Of a stretch of 64,000 nt of DNA, positions 54,335 through 63,214 are shown one piece after another; positions within the stretch are counted from its first letter, which is position 1; the number at the start of each line of letters is the position of its first letter. The notes beneath the pieces were generated by a model. The model searched no databases. It was not told the DNA's origin and saw only the letters and a program-made list of their open reading frames with translations. Source of the DNA: an uncultured bacterium. GTDB lineage: Bacteria; Bacillota; Clostridia; Lachnospirales; Lachnospiraceae. A program made the position numbers and the translations under genes. The stretch lies in the NCBI GenBank assembly GCA_947383005.1, contig CANDBT010000023.1:1-64000 (forward strand), written 5' to 3'.

Positions 54335-54564
54335 CCTTTAACTCCAGTTTTATGATGTTGTTGAGGCCAAAAGGTATTTCTGAATTCCTCTCTTTCAAAA
54401 ATGTACTTCCGGTATGCTTCCGGTTGTGTAACTTTGACCGGTTATAACACCTAAAAATTTATTTTTCCTTTCTTTTGAAAATCACTTCTTTACAACAGCG
54501 ACAAGTTATTGTATGATTATTATATTAATTTATAACTATATTTTCGTTCAAGGAGGCTATCTAA

Positions 54565-54852
54565 ATGCCAAGAGGAGTAAAAAAAGAAATCGTTTATACT
54601 GGCAAAGCTTTAAAGCTGCATGAAAGAATCACAAAAATGGAATCCGATCTGAAAGCCGCGAAAGAAGAATTAAAAATCGCATACAAAGAACAGTTAAAAG
54701 CGGAAAAAGCCGCTGCCATCAAGGAAAAGAAAGCCGCTGCCATTGCCGCTAAAAAGGCCATGAGAGAAAATAAAGCTAAGCTGTTAAAAGCTATTGAAGA
54801 ATCGGGAAAATCTACGGAAGAAATCCTGGCCCTTCTTTCTAATGAAATCTAA
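54565..54852 (+). CDS. Lys/Ala-rich coiled-coil protein, 95 aa
   Basis: CAAGGAGGCT precedes ATG 54565. Residues 18-75 form a continuous charged coiled coil (KLHERITKMESDLKAAKEEL, AAAIKEKKAAAIAAKKAMREN); the end IEESGKSTEEILALLSNEI may be a small helix-turn. Small abundant basic proteins of this kind occur in clostridia; a nucleoid role is only a guess. The 229 bases upstream are AT-rich leader with no other feature seen. Confidence 0.7.
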   Translation: MPRGVKKEIVYTGKALKLHERITKMESDLKAAKEELKIAYKEQLKAEKAAAIKEKKAAAIAAKKAMRENKAKLLKAIEESGKSTEEILALLSNEI

Positions 54853-54975
54853 GGAAGCGCTGATTAAATCACCGCTTCCTTAAGAGCTTCCGACGGATGC
54901 GTACAGATTTACAGAAGAAATGCTGCTTCTCAGCGAAAATCCGACGAGGGAAACGCTTTAATCAGCGTTTCCCCT
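54853..54975 (+). terminator. Compound hairpin / terminator region
   Basis: GGAAGCG/CGCTTCC hairpin right after the stop, then a perfect GGGAAACGCT/AGCGTTTCCC stem at about 54,949-54,974. The two ends also pair with each other (AAGCGCTGATTAAA with TTTAATCAGCGTTT), closing a structure of about 115 nt. Confidence 0.65.
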
Positions 54976-55029
54976 AATAAAAACCAGGTACTAATCTTTC
55001 CTCAATTCCATCACTTTTTCTGAATCTCG

Positions 55030-55293
55030 TCAATCCTCGTTTTTGTATAAGGCATAATAGTCGGAATCCAAATTCTCCATCATCTGGCCAAACCATTTCT
55101 TTGTGTCGTCAAGGGCTTTGTTATAGATGATCGGCGCCATTTTTTCTTCAAAAAATTCCAGCAATTGAAGCTGTTCAATCATCCCGATTTCTTCTCCACG
55201 CACATCCAGATAAAAAGCTTTTATTTCATCCTTCAACTTGTCTTTCTGGACATCAGACAGCTTAATACGGGGCAAAGCCCTTCCTCTTTTCAT
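55030..55293 (-). CDS. DUF2164-family protein, 87 aa
   Basis: IKLSDVQKDKLKDEIKAFYLDVRGEEIGMIEQLQLLEFFEEKMAPIIYNKA matches DUF2164: a conserved EEIG and YNKAL. Function unknown. Its ATG overlaps the stop of the small upstream ORF (ATGA), so it belongs to the rubredoxin mini-operon. Confidence 0.85.
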   Translation of the reverse strand: MKRGRALPRIKLSDVQKDKLKDEIKAFYLDVRGEEIGMIEQLQLLEFFEEKMAPIIYNKALDDTKKWFGQMMENLDSDYYALYKNED

Positions 55294-55466
55294 ATTGCTG
55301 TCTCCTCTATTTCCCTGATCACCTTTTTTAAAGAAAACATTCCATCCTCATACTCATAGACAAAAACACAACAGTTGCCGAACCCTTTTTTTAATCCTTC
55401 TATCGGGTTCTGAATTCCTCTCAAGAAGTTAAGCAGGCTCCGCCGTGGGATACCGCCAACACACAT
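55290..55466 (-). CDS. Small ORF coupled to rubredoxin and DUF2164, 58 aa
   Basis: Begins 1 base after the rubredoxin TAA (TAAAATG) with AGAGG upstream, and ends in an ATGA overlap with DUF2164. Sequence has GFGNCCVFVYEYEDGMFSLKKV. No family recognised. The double overlap is the main evidence that it is translated. Confidence 0.45.
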   Translation of the reverse strand: MCVGGIPRRSLLNFLRGIQNPIEGLKKGFGNCCVFVYEYEDGMFSLKKVIREIEETAI

Positions 55467-55467
55467 T

Positions 55468-55623
55468 TTATACCTCTGAAAACTGGTCTTTCCCTACAAA
55501 ACACAAAGGACACTCAAAGTCATCAGGAACATCCTCCCATTTTGTTCCGGGAGCAATCCCTCCTTCCGGATATCCCTTCTCCTCATCATACTCCCAGCCG
55601 CACACATCACATACATACTTCAT
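55468..55623 (-). CDS. Rubredoxin, 51 aa
   Basis: Fe(Cys)4 electron carrier. [18 protein letters not shown] and [10 protein letters not shown] give the two CxxC pairs (Cys5, 8, 38, 41). The residue after the second pair is Phe rather than the usual Gly, and the C-terminus KDQFSEV is normal. GGAGAG precedes the start. Serves oxygen or peroxide detoxification or other redox enzymes in anaerobes. Confidence 0.93.
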   Translation of the reverse strand: MKYVCDVCGWEYDEEKGYPEGGIAPGTKWEDVPDDFECPLCFVGKDQFSEV

Positions 55624-55732
55624 ATAAATCTCTCCTTTTCTCTGTAAAATTATTGTTGTTTAAAAATTCCCCAATTCAGGACACATTTTCATAAACCTTA
55701 AAGCCGGAATATTAATCATCCATCAACTTATG

Positions 55733-55774
55733 GTGTCCTGACCATATTTTAGAATACCCAAGAGGATTTGTCAA
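55733..55774 (-). promoter_or_regulatory. Rubredoxin promoter with inverted repeat at the start site
   Basis: Minus strand TTGACA (55774-55769), 17-bp spacer, TAAAAT (55751-55746). GTGTCCTGA (55733-55741) at the likely start site is matched by TCAGGACAC 48 bases downstream (55676-55684), a possible two-site operator. Confidence 0.65.
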
Positions 55775-56556
55775 TTCTTAATGGGGCTTACCATAGCCTC
55801 CTTCATAGACTTCACATATTCTCCGATATATTTTGGCGCCTCTCTGCCGTATTGCTCAAGCAGTTTGACAATAGCAGAGCCGACAATAGCGCCATCAGAG
55901 AGAGCTGCCATTGACCTTGCCTGTTCGGGAGTGGAAATTCCAAACCCTACGGCACACGGAATCCCGGTATTCTGCCTTACCACATCTGTAATAGAAGAAA
56001 TATCCGTTCGGATCTCGCTCCGTGTGCCTGTGACACCCAGGCTGGAAACAATATAGAGGAAACCTTCCGCTTCCTTCGCGATCATGGCAATCCTGTTTTC
56101 GGAAGTAGGCGCGACCAAGGATATCAAGTCTACGCCGTATTGGCTGCATAAGGGCTGAAATTCCCCCTTCTCCTCAAAGGGCAGATCGGGCAGGATCAGT
56201 CCGTCGATTTCAATTTCTCTGCAGGTGGATATAAATTTTTCGGCGCCGTAAGAAAACACCACATTGGCATAAGTCATAAATACCATCGGTACCTTAATGT
56301 CACGGCGCAGTTCCCTGACAAAATCAAATATCTTATCAGTCGTAATACTGCCTTTCAAAGCCCTTACGTTTGCCTCCTGGATCACAGGGCCTTCTGCTGT
56401 GGGGTCGGAGAAGGGGATGCCAAGCTCGATTAAGTCCGCGCCGTTTTCCACGGCAGCGCGGACAGCGCCGGCCGTAGTTTCCAGGTCCGGATCCCCGCAG
56501 GTAAGAAAAGCAATGAATGCTTTCCCCCGTTCAAATGCTTTTTTTATATTACTCAT
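55771..56556 (-). CDS. trpA: Tryptophan synthase alpha chain
   Basis: Splits indole-3-glycerol phosphate. Catalytic Glu/Asp in [19 protein letters not shown] and the phosphate loop GFGISTPEQ and GAIVGSAIV. 261 aa. Start 56556 (MSNIKKAF) follows GAGGGGAGGATATCC and overlaps trpB by 8 bases. Last gene of the trp operon. Confidence 0.97.
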   Translation of the reverse strand: MSNIKKAFERGKAFIAFLTCGDPDLETTAGAVRAAVENGADLIELGIPFSDPTAEGPVIQEANVRALKGSITTDKIFDFVRELRRDIKVPMVFMTYANVVFSYGAEKFISTCREIEIDGLILPDLPFEEKGEFQPLCSQYGVDLISLVAPTSENRIAMIAKEAEGFLYIVSSLGVTGTRSEIRTDISSITDVVRQNTGIPCAVGFGISTPEQARSMAALSDGAIVGSAIVKLLEQYGREAPKYIGEYVKSMKEAMVSPIKN

Positions 56557-57739
56557 GGATATCCTCCCCTCTGTAGCGGGCAATGGCAGCGCAATCCTTA
56601 TCTCCTCTGCCTGAAATGGTAATTACCACAATCTTATCTTTGTCCATTGCCGGTGCAATTTTTATGGCGTGGGCAACGGCGTGGGCCGACTCGATGGCCG
56701 GTATGATTCCCTCTGTTTTTGCCAGATACTCAAAAGCATTTACCGCCTCCTCATCGGTCACGGGGACATATACTGCCCTGCCGATATCATGCAGATAAGC
56801 ATGTTCAGGGCCGATGCCCGGATAATCAAGGCCTGCGGAAATCGAATAAACCGGAGCAATCTGGCCATCTTTATCTTGACAGAAATAAGACTTCATGCCA
56901 TGGAAAATGCCAAGTCTTCCCGTGGCAATGGTGGCTGCTGTTTCAAATGTGTCAATTCCTCTTCCGGCCGCTTCGCAGCCGATCAGCTTCACTTTTTCAT
57001 CCCCGATGAAGTGATAGAAACTACCAATGGCGTTCGAGCCGCCGCCCACGCAAGCGAGAACCACATCCGGAAGCCGGCCTTCTTTTTTCTGGATCTGCTC
57101 TTTTATTTCCCTTGAAATGACTGCCTGAAAATCACGGACAATGGTGGGAAAAGGATGTGGACCCATAACCGAACCGAGACAGTAATGGGTGTCACTGATA
57201 CGGGAAGTCCACTCACGCATAGCTTCGGATACGGCATCTTTCAAAGTTGCCGTACCTGTCCTGACCGGTACCACCTGAGCGCCAAGAAGTCTCATGCGAT
57301 ACACATTCAGAGCCTGTCGGACGGTATCTTCCTCTCCCATAAACACCACGCACTCCATTCCCATAAGCGCAGCGGCGGTAGCTGTGGCTACTCCGTGCTG
57401 ACCGGCTCCGGTTTCGGCGATCAGGCGGCTTTTGCCCATCTTTTTCGCAAGAAGCGCCTGACCGAGTACATTGTTGATCTTATGGGCTCCGGTGTGGTTT
57501 AAATCTTCCCGTTTAAGATAAATTTTCGCACCGCCCAAATCTTTTGTCATTTTTTCGGCATAGTAAAGCCGGGACGGCCTGCCTGCATATTCGTTAAAAA
57601 GCATAGAAAGCTCACGGTTAAATTCGGCATCATCTTTATAATGGTTATATGCTTCTTCCAGTTCAATCACTGCATTCATCAGCGTTTCCGGGATATACTG
57701 TCCGCCATGAATGCCAAAGCGTCCGTTGGGATTTGTCAT
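56549..57739 (-). CDS. trpB: Tryptophan synthase beta chain
   Basis: PLP enzyme joining indole and serine. Lys in [14 protein letters not shown] (Schiff base), GSNAIG phosphate loop, 396 aa (TrpB1 type). Overlaps trpF by 4 bases. Confidence 0.98.
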   Translation of the reverse strand: MTNPNGRFGIHGGQYIPETLMNAVIELEEAYNHYKDDAEFNRELSMLFNEYAGRPSRLYYAEKMTKDLGGAKIYLKREDLNHTGAHKINNVLGQALLAKKMGKSRLIAETGAGQHGVATATAAALMGMECVVFMGEEDTVRQALNVYRMRLLGAQVVPVRTGTATLKDAVSEAMREWTSRISDTHYCLGSVMGPHPFPTIVRDFQAVISREIKEQIQKKEGRLPDVVLACVGGGSNAIGSFYHFIGDEKVKLIGCEAAGRGIDTFETAATIATGRLGIFHGMKSYFCQDKDGQIAPVYSISAGLDYPGIGPEHAYLHDIGRAVYVPVTDEEAVNAFEYLAKTEGIIPAIESAHAVAHAIKIAPAMDKDKIVVITISGRGDKDCAAIARYRGEDIHE

Positions 57740-58344
57740 AGTTTACGTTCCTTTCTGACAGCGGTGGCAAATTCCGCCATCTTGCTTTTCTGTTTTTTTC
57801 CGTCACTCTCTATGCCGGAGCTTACATCTACGGCATAAGGGTTCAAATATCTTATTGCGGTTTCTACATTTTCGGGGGAAAGCCCACCGGCCAGGAAATA
57901 GGGCCTTTTGATATTTTGTATCAGTTTCCAATCAAATACCGCTCCTGTGCCTGCACCGGAATCAAGCAGGATATAATCGGCTAAACTTCCTTCTGCGGCC
58001 ATAATATCCCCTTCGGTTTTTACGCAAAAAGCCTGGATTATCGGTTTGGGGGAAAGCCCCCTCAGCCTGCGGATATAATCCCCGTCTTCGCTGCCATGGA
58101 GCTGAGCCAGATCAATAACGCCGCTGTTTAAAATATCCGCGATCATTTCGGGATTCTCATTTACAAATACGCCAACAGCCTGAATCCCATCAGCGAGCAG
58201 CCGCTTCAGCTCCTTTGCTTTCCCTGGCGTGATACAGCGTTTGCTTTTGGGAGCAAAGACAAATCCGACGTATTCCGGTTTCAGTTCATTTGCCGCTGCA
58301 ATATCACAGGCTCGTGACAATCCGCAAAATTTTATCCTGCTCAT
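57736..58344 (-). CDS. trpF: Phosphoribosylanthranilate isomerase
   Basis: TIM barrel beginning [11 protein letters not shown], with Cys and Asp ([14 protein letters not shown]) catalytic pair and [10 protein letters not shown] phosphate site. 202 aa. ATGA overlaps at both ends. Confidence 0.96.
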   Translation of the reverse strand: MSRIKFCGLSRACDIAAANELKPEYVGFVFAPKSKRCITPGKAKELKRLLADGIQAVGVFVNENPEMIADILNSGVIDLAQLHGSEDGDYIRRLRGLSPKPIIQAFCVKTEGDIMAAEGSLADYILLDSGAGTGAVFDWKLIQNIKRPYFLAGGLSPENVETAIRYLNPYAVDVSSGIESDGKKQKSKMAEFATAVRKERKL

Positions 58345-59126
58345 CCCGCACCTCGCAGTTCATTCAGCCTGGCAGCTTTGTCCGGCGCTCTCATCAGTGT
58401 CTCGCCGATCAGAACGGCATCTGCACCAATCTCGCGGAGTTTTGCCACATCCCCGGCATTTCTTACGCCGCTTTCGGAAACGAATACCACGTCACGGGGA
58501 ATCAGTTCCCTAAGCCTACGGCTGTTGCCGGTGTCCACAGAAAAGTCTTTTAAATTACGGTTATTGACTCCGATAAGCCGTGCTCCTGATCCCAGCGCTG
58601 TCTGTACCTCCCTTTCGTCATGAGCTTCTACCAGGGCGGAAAGTCCAAGGTCATCGCAAAGGCTGATGTACTCCCTGATCTCTTCCTCCGTTAAAATCGA
58701 ACAGATCAGAAGTATGGCTGCTGCGCCTAACACCTTTGCCTCATAGATCATATACTCATCTACCGTAAAATCCTTACGCAGGCAGGGTAAGGAAACCATA
58801 TTCGAGATTTCTTTCAGATAGCGGTCGCTGCCCAGAAACCATTTGGGTTCGGTCAGTACGGAAATAGCGTCGGCGCCTGCCTTCTCGTATTCTTTCGCGA
58901 TCTGCAGGTACAAAAAATCGGGAGCAATTAACCCCTTGGAAGGAGATGCTTTTTTACACTCGCAGATAAAAGAAAGTCCAGGTTTTTTCAATACTCTTTC
59001 AAACATAAAAGAACCCTTGGGAAGCGACAATGCCTGCCGCCGGATTTCTTCCAGCGGTATTTGCCTCTTTGCCTGCCTGGTACGCTCCCGTGCGTAATCG
59101 GCAAGCTGATCCAATATATCTGTCAT
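58341..59126 (-). CDS. trpC: Indole-3-glycerol phosphate synthase
   Basis: [15 protein letters not shown] (catalytic Lys), [35 protein letters not shown] and VFVSESGV motifs; 261 aa. ATGA overlaps with trpD and trpF. Confidence 0.97.
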   Translation of the reverse strand: MTDILDQLADYARERTRQAKRQIPLEEIRRQALSLPKGSFMFERVLKKPGLSFICECKKASPSKGLIAPDFLYLQIAKEYEKAGADAISVLTEPKWFLGSDRYLKEISNMVSLPCLRKDFTVDEYMIYEAKVLGAAAILLICSILTEEEIREYISLCDDLGLSALVEAHDEREVQTALGSGARLIGVNNRNLKDFSVDTGNSRRLRELIPRDVVFVSESGVRNAGDVAKLREIGADAVLIGETLMRAPDKAARLNELRGAG

Positions 59127-60154
59127 CCTTCCACCTCCGGCCGATTGCTGATCTCGATCAATTTGTTCAAGGTCTCCAATGCCCTGCCGGAGCCGATAAT
59201 CCTGGCCGCCAGCACAATTCCTTCTTTTATATTGTCGGCTTTTCCGCCAATATACAGCGCCGCGCCGGCGTTCATCAGAACAGCATTTCTCTTTGGACCT
59301 TTTTCTCCCTTCAGGACAGCCAGGGTAATGTTCGCGTTTTCTTTCGGAGTCCCGCCAATTAAATCTTCCTTCCGGCAGCGTTCAAAACCAAAGTCTTCTG
59401 GCGTGATAACCGAAGATTTGAACCAGCCGTCACGAATCTCACAGATTGTCGTCGGTGCGCTCAGGGAAATTTCATCCAGCTTATCTTGGCCGTAAACCAC
59501 CATTCCCCGCCGGATTCCCAAGTTGATCAATACCTGTGCCAAGGGTTCAACGAGATACTCGTCATATACGCCCAGCAACTGCATGGACGGTGAACCCGGG
59601 TTGGTGAGAGGACCCAGGATATTGAACACCGTGCGAAAGCCGAGTTCTTTGCGGACGGCGCCTACATACTTCATGGAAGTATGGTATTTCTGCGCAAAAA
59701 AGAAGCATATCCCTGCTTCCTTCAGCAATTCCACACATCTTGCGGGGCTTTGCTGGATGTTTACGCCCAGGGCTTCCAGGCAGTCTGCCGTACCGCATTG
59801 GGAGGAAGCCGCCCGGTTGCCGTGCTTCGCCACTTTCATGCCCCCAGCAGCCGCCACCAGGGCGGAGGTGGTAGAGATATTGAAACTGCGAGCGTTGTCG
59901 CCACCGGTACCGACAATCTCAAAAAGATCCATATCGGTTTTTACCTTTGTCGCGTGCGCCCTCATGGCCGCCGCGCAGCCAGCGATCTCATCCGTAGTCT
60001 CGGCTCTGGCGCTTTTGGTTGAAAGCGCCGCAAGAAAAGCGGCATTCTGGGTAACGGTCGTCTCACCGCTCATAATCTCATTCATGACCGTGTATGCCTC
60101 CTCGTAAGTGAGGTCCTCTTTGTTTACGATTTTCACGATTGCTTCTTTAATCAT
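59123..60154 (-). CDS. trpD: Anthranilate phosphoribosyltransferase
   Basis: [20 protein letters not shown] (PRPP loop), [15 protein letters not shown] and LGPLTNPG motifs; 343 aa. Unlike other trp genes it is separated from its upstream neighbour trpG by 245 bp carrying a structured element. Confidence 0.97.
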   Translation of the reverse strand: MIKEAIVKIVNKEDLTYEEAYTVMNEIMSGETTVTQNAAFLAALSTKSARAETTDEIAGCAAAMRAHATKVKTDMDLFEIVGTGGDNARSFNISTTSALVAAAGGMKVAKHGNRAASSQCGTADCLEALGVNIQQSPARCVELLKEAGICFFFAQKYHTSMKYVGAVRKELGFRTVFNILGPLTNPGSPSMQLLGVYDEYLVEPLAQVLINLGIRRGMVVYGQDKLDEISLSAPTTICEIRDGWFKSSVITPEDFGFERCRKEDLIGGTPKENANITLAVLKGEKGPKRNAVLMNAGAALYIGGKADNIKEGIVLAARIIGSGRALETLNKLIEISNRPEVEG

Positions 60155-60200
60155 GGTTTATCTCCCCTTTATAAAATTTTCAAGCCATTATAGAATTTTC

Positions 60201-60399
60201 AAAGTTACTGTTCACACCATGGCTAATCACTCCGCTGATTAGCCATGGGCAGATATCATTATGGGAGCAAAGCATATGCCCCCGTCTACACTCCGTTCCG
60301 GTCGGTTCTAAACAAGCGCCACTGGCGCTTAGAACCCGAAGGCAATTTAACATGGGCATATGCGGTTACGTTCACAGGGTACCTGTGAACAGTAACTTT
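60201..60399 (-). repeat. Structured element inside the trp operon (copy B) with 16-bp terminal inverted repeats
   Basis: AAAGTTACTGTTCACA (60201-60216) is perfectly complementary to 60384-60399. Nested inside: CATGGCTAATCA/TGATTAGCCATG, GCATATGCCC (60272-60281)/GGGCATATGC (60354-60363) and the core GTTCTAAA...AAGCGCC/GGCGCTT...AGAAC. TTTTCAA flanks both ends. It looks like a MITE-sized insertion or a processing element between trpG and trpD. Confidence 0.8.
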
Positions 60400-60966
60400 T
60401 CAAATCCTTATGAAATTTTTAAGTATTTGTTTTCCGCCCGGCGTCATAATGGACTCGGGATGGAACTGCACGCCATAGATAGGATACTCCCGATGTTGCA
60501 CCGCCATCACTTCTTCGTCTGCGGTAAGGGCGGTAATGTTTAGCTCTTCAGGTATGGTTTTGGCATCTGCAGCAAGAGAGTGGTAGCGGGCTACGGGGGC
60601 GATGGACGGACACTTTTCAAAAAGAGGGCAGCCTGTATCAAATTTTACCTCCGACTGCTTTCCGTGCATCAGCTTCTTCGCATAGGTAATCGTCGCGCCA
60701 AAGGCCGCGCAGATAGCCTGATGTCCCAGGCAGACGCCAAGAACAGGGATTTCTTTGCCCAATACCTTTGCTGCTTCCATAATCACCCCCGCATGTTCCG
60801 GCCTGCCGGGGCCAGGGGAGATAATCACATGGTCAGGATGCAATCCGCGAATCTCCTCCACCGTCATCTCATCATTGCGGATCACCCGGATATCCGGTTC
60901 GATTTCGCCAATAAGCTGAAAAAGATTGTAAGAAAAACTGTCATAATTATCAATCAAAAGAATCAT
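60400..60966 (-). CDS. trpG: Anthranilate synthase glutaminase subunit
   Basis: Class I amidotransferase with Cys in PVLGVCLGHQAI, His/Glu in GVQFHPESI; 188 aa. Provides ammonia to TrpE. Overlaps trpE by 4 bases. Confidence 0.97.
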   Translation of the reverse strand: MILLIDNYDSFSYNLFQLIGEIEPDIRVIRNDEMTVEEIRGLHPDHVIISPGPGRPEHAGVIMEAAKVLGKEIPVLGVCLGHQAICAAFGATITYAKKLMHGKQSEVKFDTGCPLFEKCPSIAPVARYHSLAADAKTIPEELNITALTADEEVMAVQHREYPIYGVQFHPESIMTPGGKQILKNFIRI

Positions 60967-62429
60967 AATGCTTCCTCCTGTGCAAGTTCCAGGGCTTTAA
61001 GGGAAGATTTCGCTTTATTCAGACATTCTTCATATTCTTTTTCGGGAACAGAATCCGCCACTATCCCGGCTCCGCTTCTCACAAATACTTTGCCGTTTTT
61101 CTTATACGCGATGCGGATGGCAATGCAAGTATCCATATTTCCCGTAAAGTCAATATATCCGATGGCGCCCCCGTAAATTCCCCGTTTGTTGTTTTCCAGT
61201 TCTCCGATAAGCTGGCAAGCCCTGATCTTAGGCGCGCCGGAAAGGGTTCCTGCAGGAAGCACCGCCTCGATAACATCCAACGCGTCATGGCCGCTGTTTA
61301 TCTCTCCGCGCACAGTAGAGCCGATGTGCATGACATGGGAAAAACGTTCAATAGAATGCAGTTTTTCTACCTGCACAGTACCAAATTTGCTGATCTTTCC
61401 CAGGTCATTTCTTCCCAAATCTACCAGCATGTTATGTTCGGCAAGCTCCTTTTCATCGGCAAGAAGCTCTTCCTCCAGCCTTTTGTCTTCCTTGGTATCT
61501 TTCCCTCTTGGCCTTGTTCCGGCAAGAGGGAAAGTGTGCAGCACGCCGTTTTCCAGCTTCACCAAAGTTTCGGGAGAAGCACCCGCCACTTCTACGTCCG
61601 TCCCTGAAAAATAAAACATATAAGGCGAAGGGTTGATGGTGCGGAGCACGCGGTAAGTATTCAACAGGCTTCCCTCAAAAGGAGCGGACAAACGGTTGGA
61701 AAGCACAATCTGGAAAATATCCCCTTCGCGGATATAATGCTTTGCTTTCTCTACCATGCCGCAGAACTGTCCTTTGTCAAAAAGGGCCGTAACCTTCCCT
61801 AACAGTCTCCCTCCCGTCTCCTCCTTCTTTTCCCCGTTCTTTAAAAGTTCGGCAAGGTGTTTTAATTCCAAAACCGCTTTGTTATATCCCGCCTCCCCAT
61901 GATCCAGGGACATATTGACGATGAGAATGATCTTCTGCCGCAAATGGTCGAAAGCGATGACCTTATCAAAAAGCATCAAATCAACATCTTTAAAATCTTC
62001 CGTATCCTCTACGTCGCATTTAACGGAAGGCTCGCTATATCCCAGATAATCATAAGAAAAATATCCCACAAGACCACCCGTAAAAGACGGGAGGTAATCG
62101 AAACGGGGACTTCTGTAACCGGCAAGAATCTGACGGAGATAAGCGGACGGACAATCCGTCTTCACTCTCAGATCCCCGATTTTCATCACGCCGCCTGTGC
62201 AGGTAATCTCCATCTTTGGGTCAAATCCCAGGAATGTGTAACGTCCCCATGTCTCGTCCGCCTGGGCGGATTCCAGCAGATAGCAGTGGGTGGATACATT
62301 TTTTAGTATTTTTATCACCTCAATCGGTGTAGTAAAATCGGATAAGATCTCACCACTCACCGGCAATACATCATAATTTCCGGTGGCGGCGATTTTTTTG
62401 ACTTCTTGTAAATCAGGTGAAATTTTCAT
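60963..62429 (-). CDS. trpE: Anthranilate synthase component I
   Basis: Chorismate-binding fold: LVDLGRNDLGKISKFG, SHVMHIGSTVRGE, LPAGTLSGAPKIRA, and IRIAYKKNGKVFVRSGAGIVADS; the N-terminal LLESAQ motif binds feedback Trp. 488 aa. Start 62429 (MKISPDLQEV) follows TTTGGAGGGAAAAT. First gene of the operon, behind the T-box. Confidence 0.97.
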   Translation of the reverse strand: MKISPDLQEVKKIAATGNYDVLPVSGEILSDFTTPIEVIKILKNVSTHCYLLESAQADETWGRYTFLGFDPKMEITCTGGVMKIGDLRVKTDCPSAYLRQILAGYRSPRFDYLPSFTGGLVGYFSYDYLGYSEPSVKCDVEDTEDFKDVDLMLFDKVIAFDHLRQKIILIVNMSLDHGEAGYNKAVLELKHLAELLKNGEKKEETGGRLLGKVTALFDKGQFCGMVEKAKHYIREGDIFQIVLSNRLSAPFEGSLLNTYRVLRTINPSPYMFYFSGTDVEVAGASPETLVKLENGVLHTFPLAGTRPRGKDTKEDKRLEEELLADEKELAEHNMLVDLGRNDLGKISKFGTVQVEKLHSIERFSHVMHIGSTVRGEINSGHDALDVIEAVLPAGTLSGAPKIRACQLIGELENNKRGIYGGAIGYIDFTGNMDTCIAIRIAYKKNGKVFVRSGAGIVADSVPEKEYEECLNKAKSSLKALELAQEEAL

Positions 62430-62509
62430 ATTTTCCCTCCAAATTTCAAAGCATGATTCTCCGCCTGTAACGGGTCGTTTTAGCGACATAATTTCTCTTT
62501 GCCACAGTG

Positions 62510-62640
62510 CCTCTACGTTCCACTCCGGCCGTTGCTAAACGAGTGCCACCGGCACTCAGCAACCTGTCCGGATGGCTTTTATTCCATAGGACGCACTTTC
62601 CTATGAATATCGAGTAGGGAAGAATCATCTTCCCTTACTC
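62510..62640 (-). repeat. Dispersed structured repeat, copy C, and hairpins in the trpE leader
   Basis: The core 62510-62563 has GTTGCT/AGCAAC and GAGTGCC/GGCACTC arms. It is followed by CATAGG/CCTATG with the same loop as copy A, then GAGTAGGGAAGA/TCTTCCCTTACTC. Lies between the T-box terminator and trpE, so the leader is about 590 nt in total. Confidence 0.75.
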
Positions 62641-62696
62641 GCCGCGCGGCCCGCACGCCGCTTTAGCAGCATATTCCTCTGTGCGGGTCTGTGCAT

Positions 62697-63022
62697 AAAA
62701 AAACGCCCCTGACAGAATAATACCATCTGTCAAGGACGAATAATACAAACACTATCCGCGGTGCCACCTTGAATTCATGAGATAACCATGCGCTTAGCAG
62801 GATACTAACATATCCCCGGCAAATGACGTCTGCCTGCAACGTCGCAGAATACTTTGTGAAAACGCCATTGTCAATACGGACAATAACGTAAAAACCACAT
62901 TTGACTGCGCCCTCAGCGGTCCATTTGACAATTTGTTTCTCACCTGGCTCTCAGCATCCCAGGCTCTCTGTAAAGGCATCATTGCCGTTATCTCCACTTC
63001 AACGGTTTGAAGTATTAAGTTG
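62697..63022 (-). ncRNA. Tryptophan T-box leader with terminator
   Basis: The minus strand has the T-box AAGGTGGCACCGCGG (about 62,760-62,775), Stem I features AGAGAGCC and GCTGAGAGCC, and the specifier UGG at 62923-62921 in the context AAA-UGG-ACC. The terminator CCTTGACAGA/TCTGTCAGGGG with U7 is at 62,697-62,737. Uncharged tRNA-Trp would favour antitermination. Confidence 0.93.
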
Positions 63023-63028
63023 TGGGTT

Positions 63029-63057
63029 ATGATAGCACCGAATCGTGCAGATGTCAA
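63029..63057 (-). promoter_or_regulatory. trp operon promoter
   Basis: Minus strand TTGACA (63057-63052), 17-bp spacer, TATCAT (63034-63029). Confidence 0.85.
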
Positions 63058-63108
63058 TAGTTTTTTTAATTTTAGGGCTGCTCTGCTTGCCAAAATCTTT
63101 CTCCTCTA

Positions 63109-63190
63109 TTAAACTAAAACAAAAAAACTAAAACAAAAAAACTAAAACGAGAAAACTAAAGGGCAAGAAAACTAAAGGGCAAGAAAGAAG
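63109..63190. repeat. Short A-rich tandem repeats
   Basis: Three units of ACTAAAACAAAAAA-like 14-mers followed by two units of GAAAACTAAAGGGCAA, between the trp promoter and the LysR gene. Repeat number could alter the spacing of the divergent promoters. Confidence 0.7.
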
Positions 63191-63214
63191 ACAGGAAAGA
63201 AGGGCAAGAAGCAA

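Noticed and set aside
62794..63093. Open reading frame of 99 codons on the minus strand
   Set aside because: It lies wholly inside the trp T-box leader and has no ribosome-binding site or recognisable protein features.
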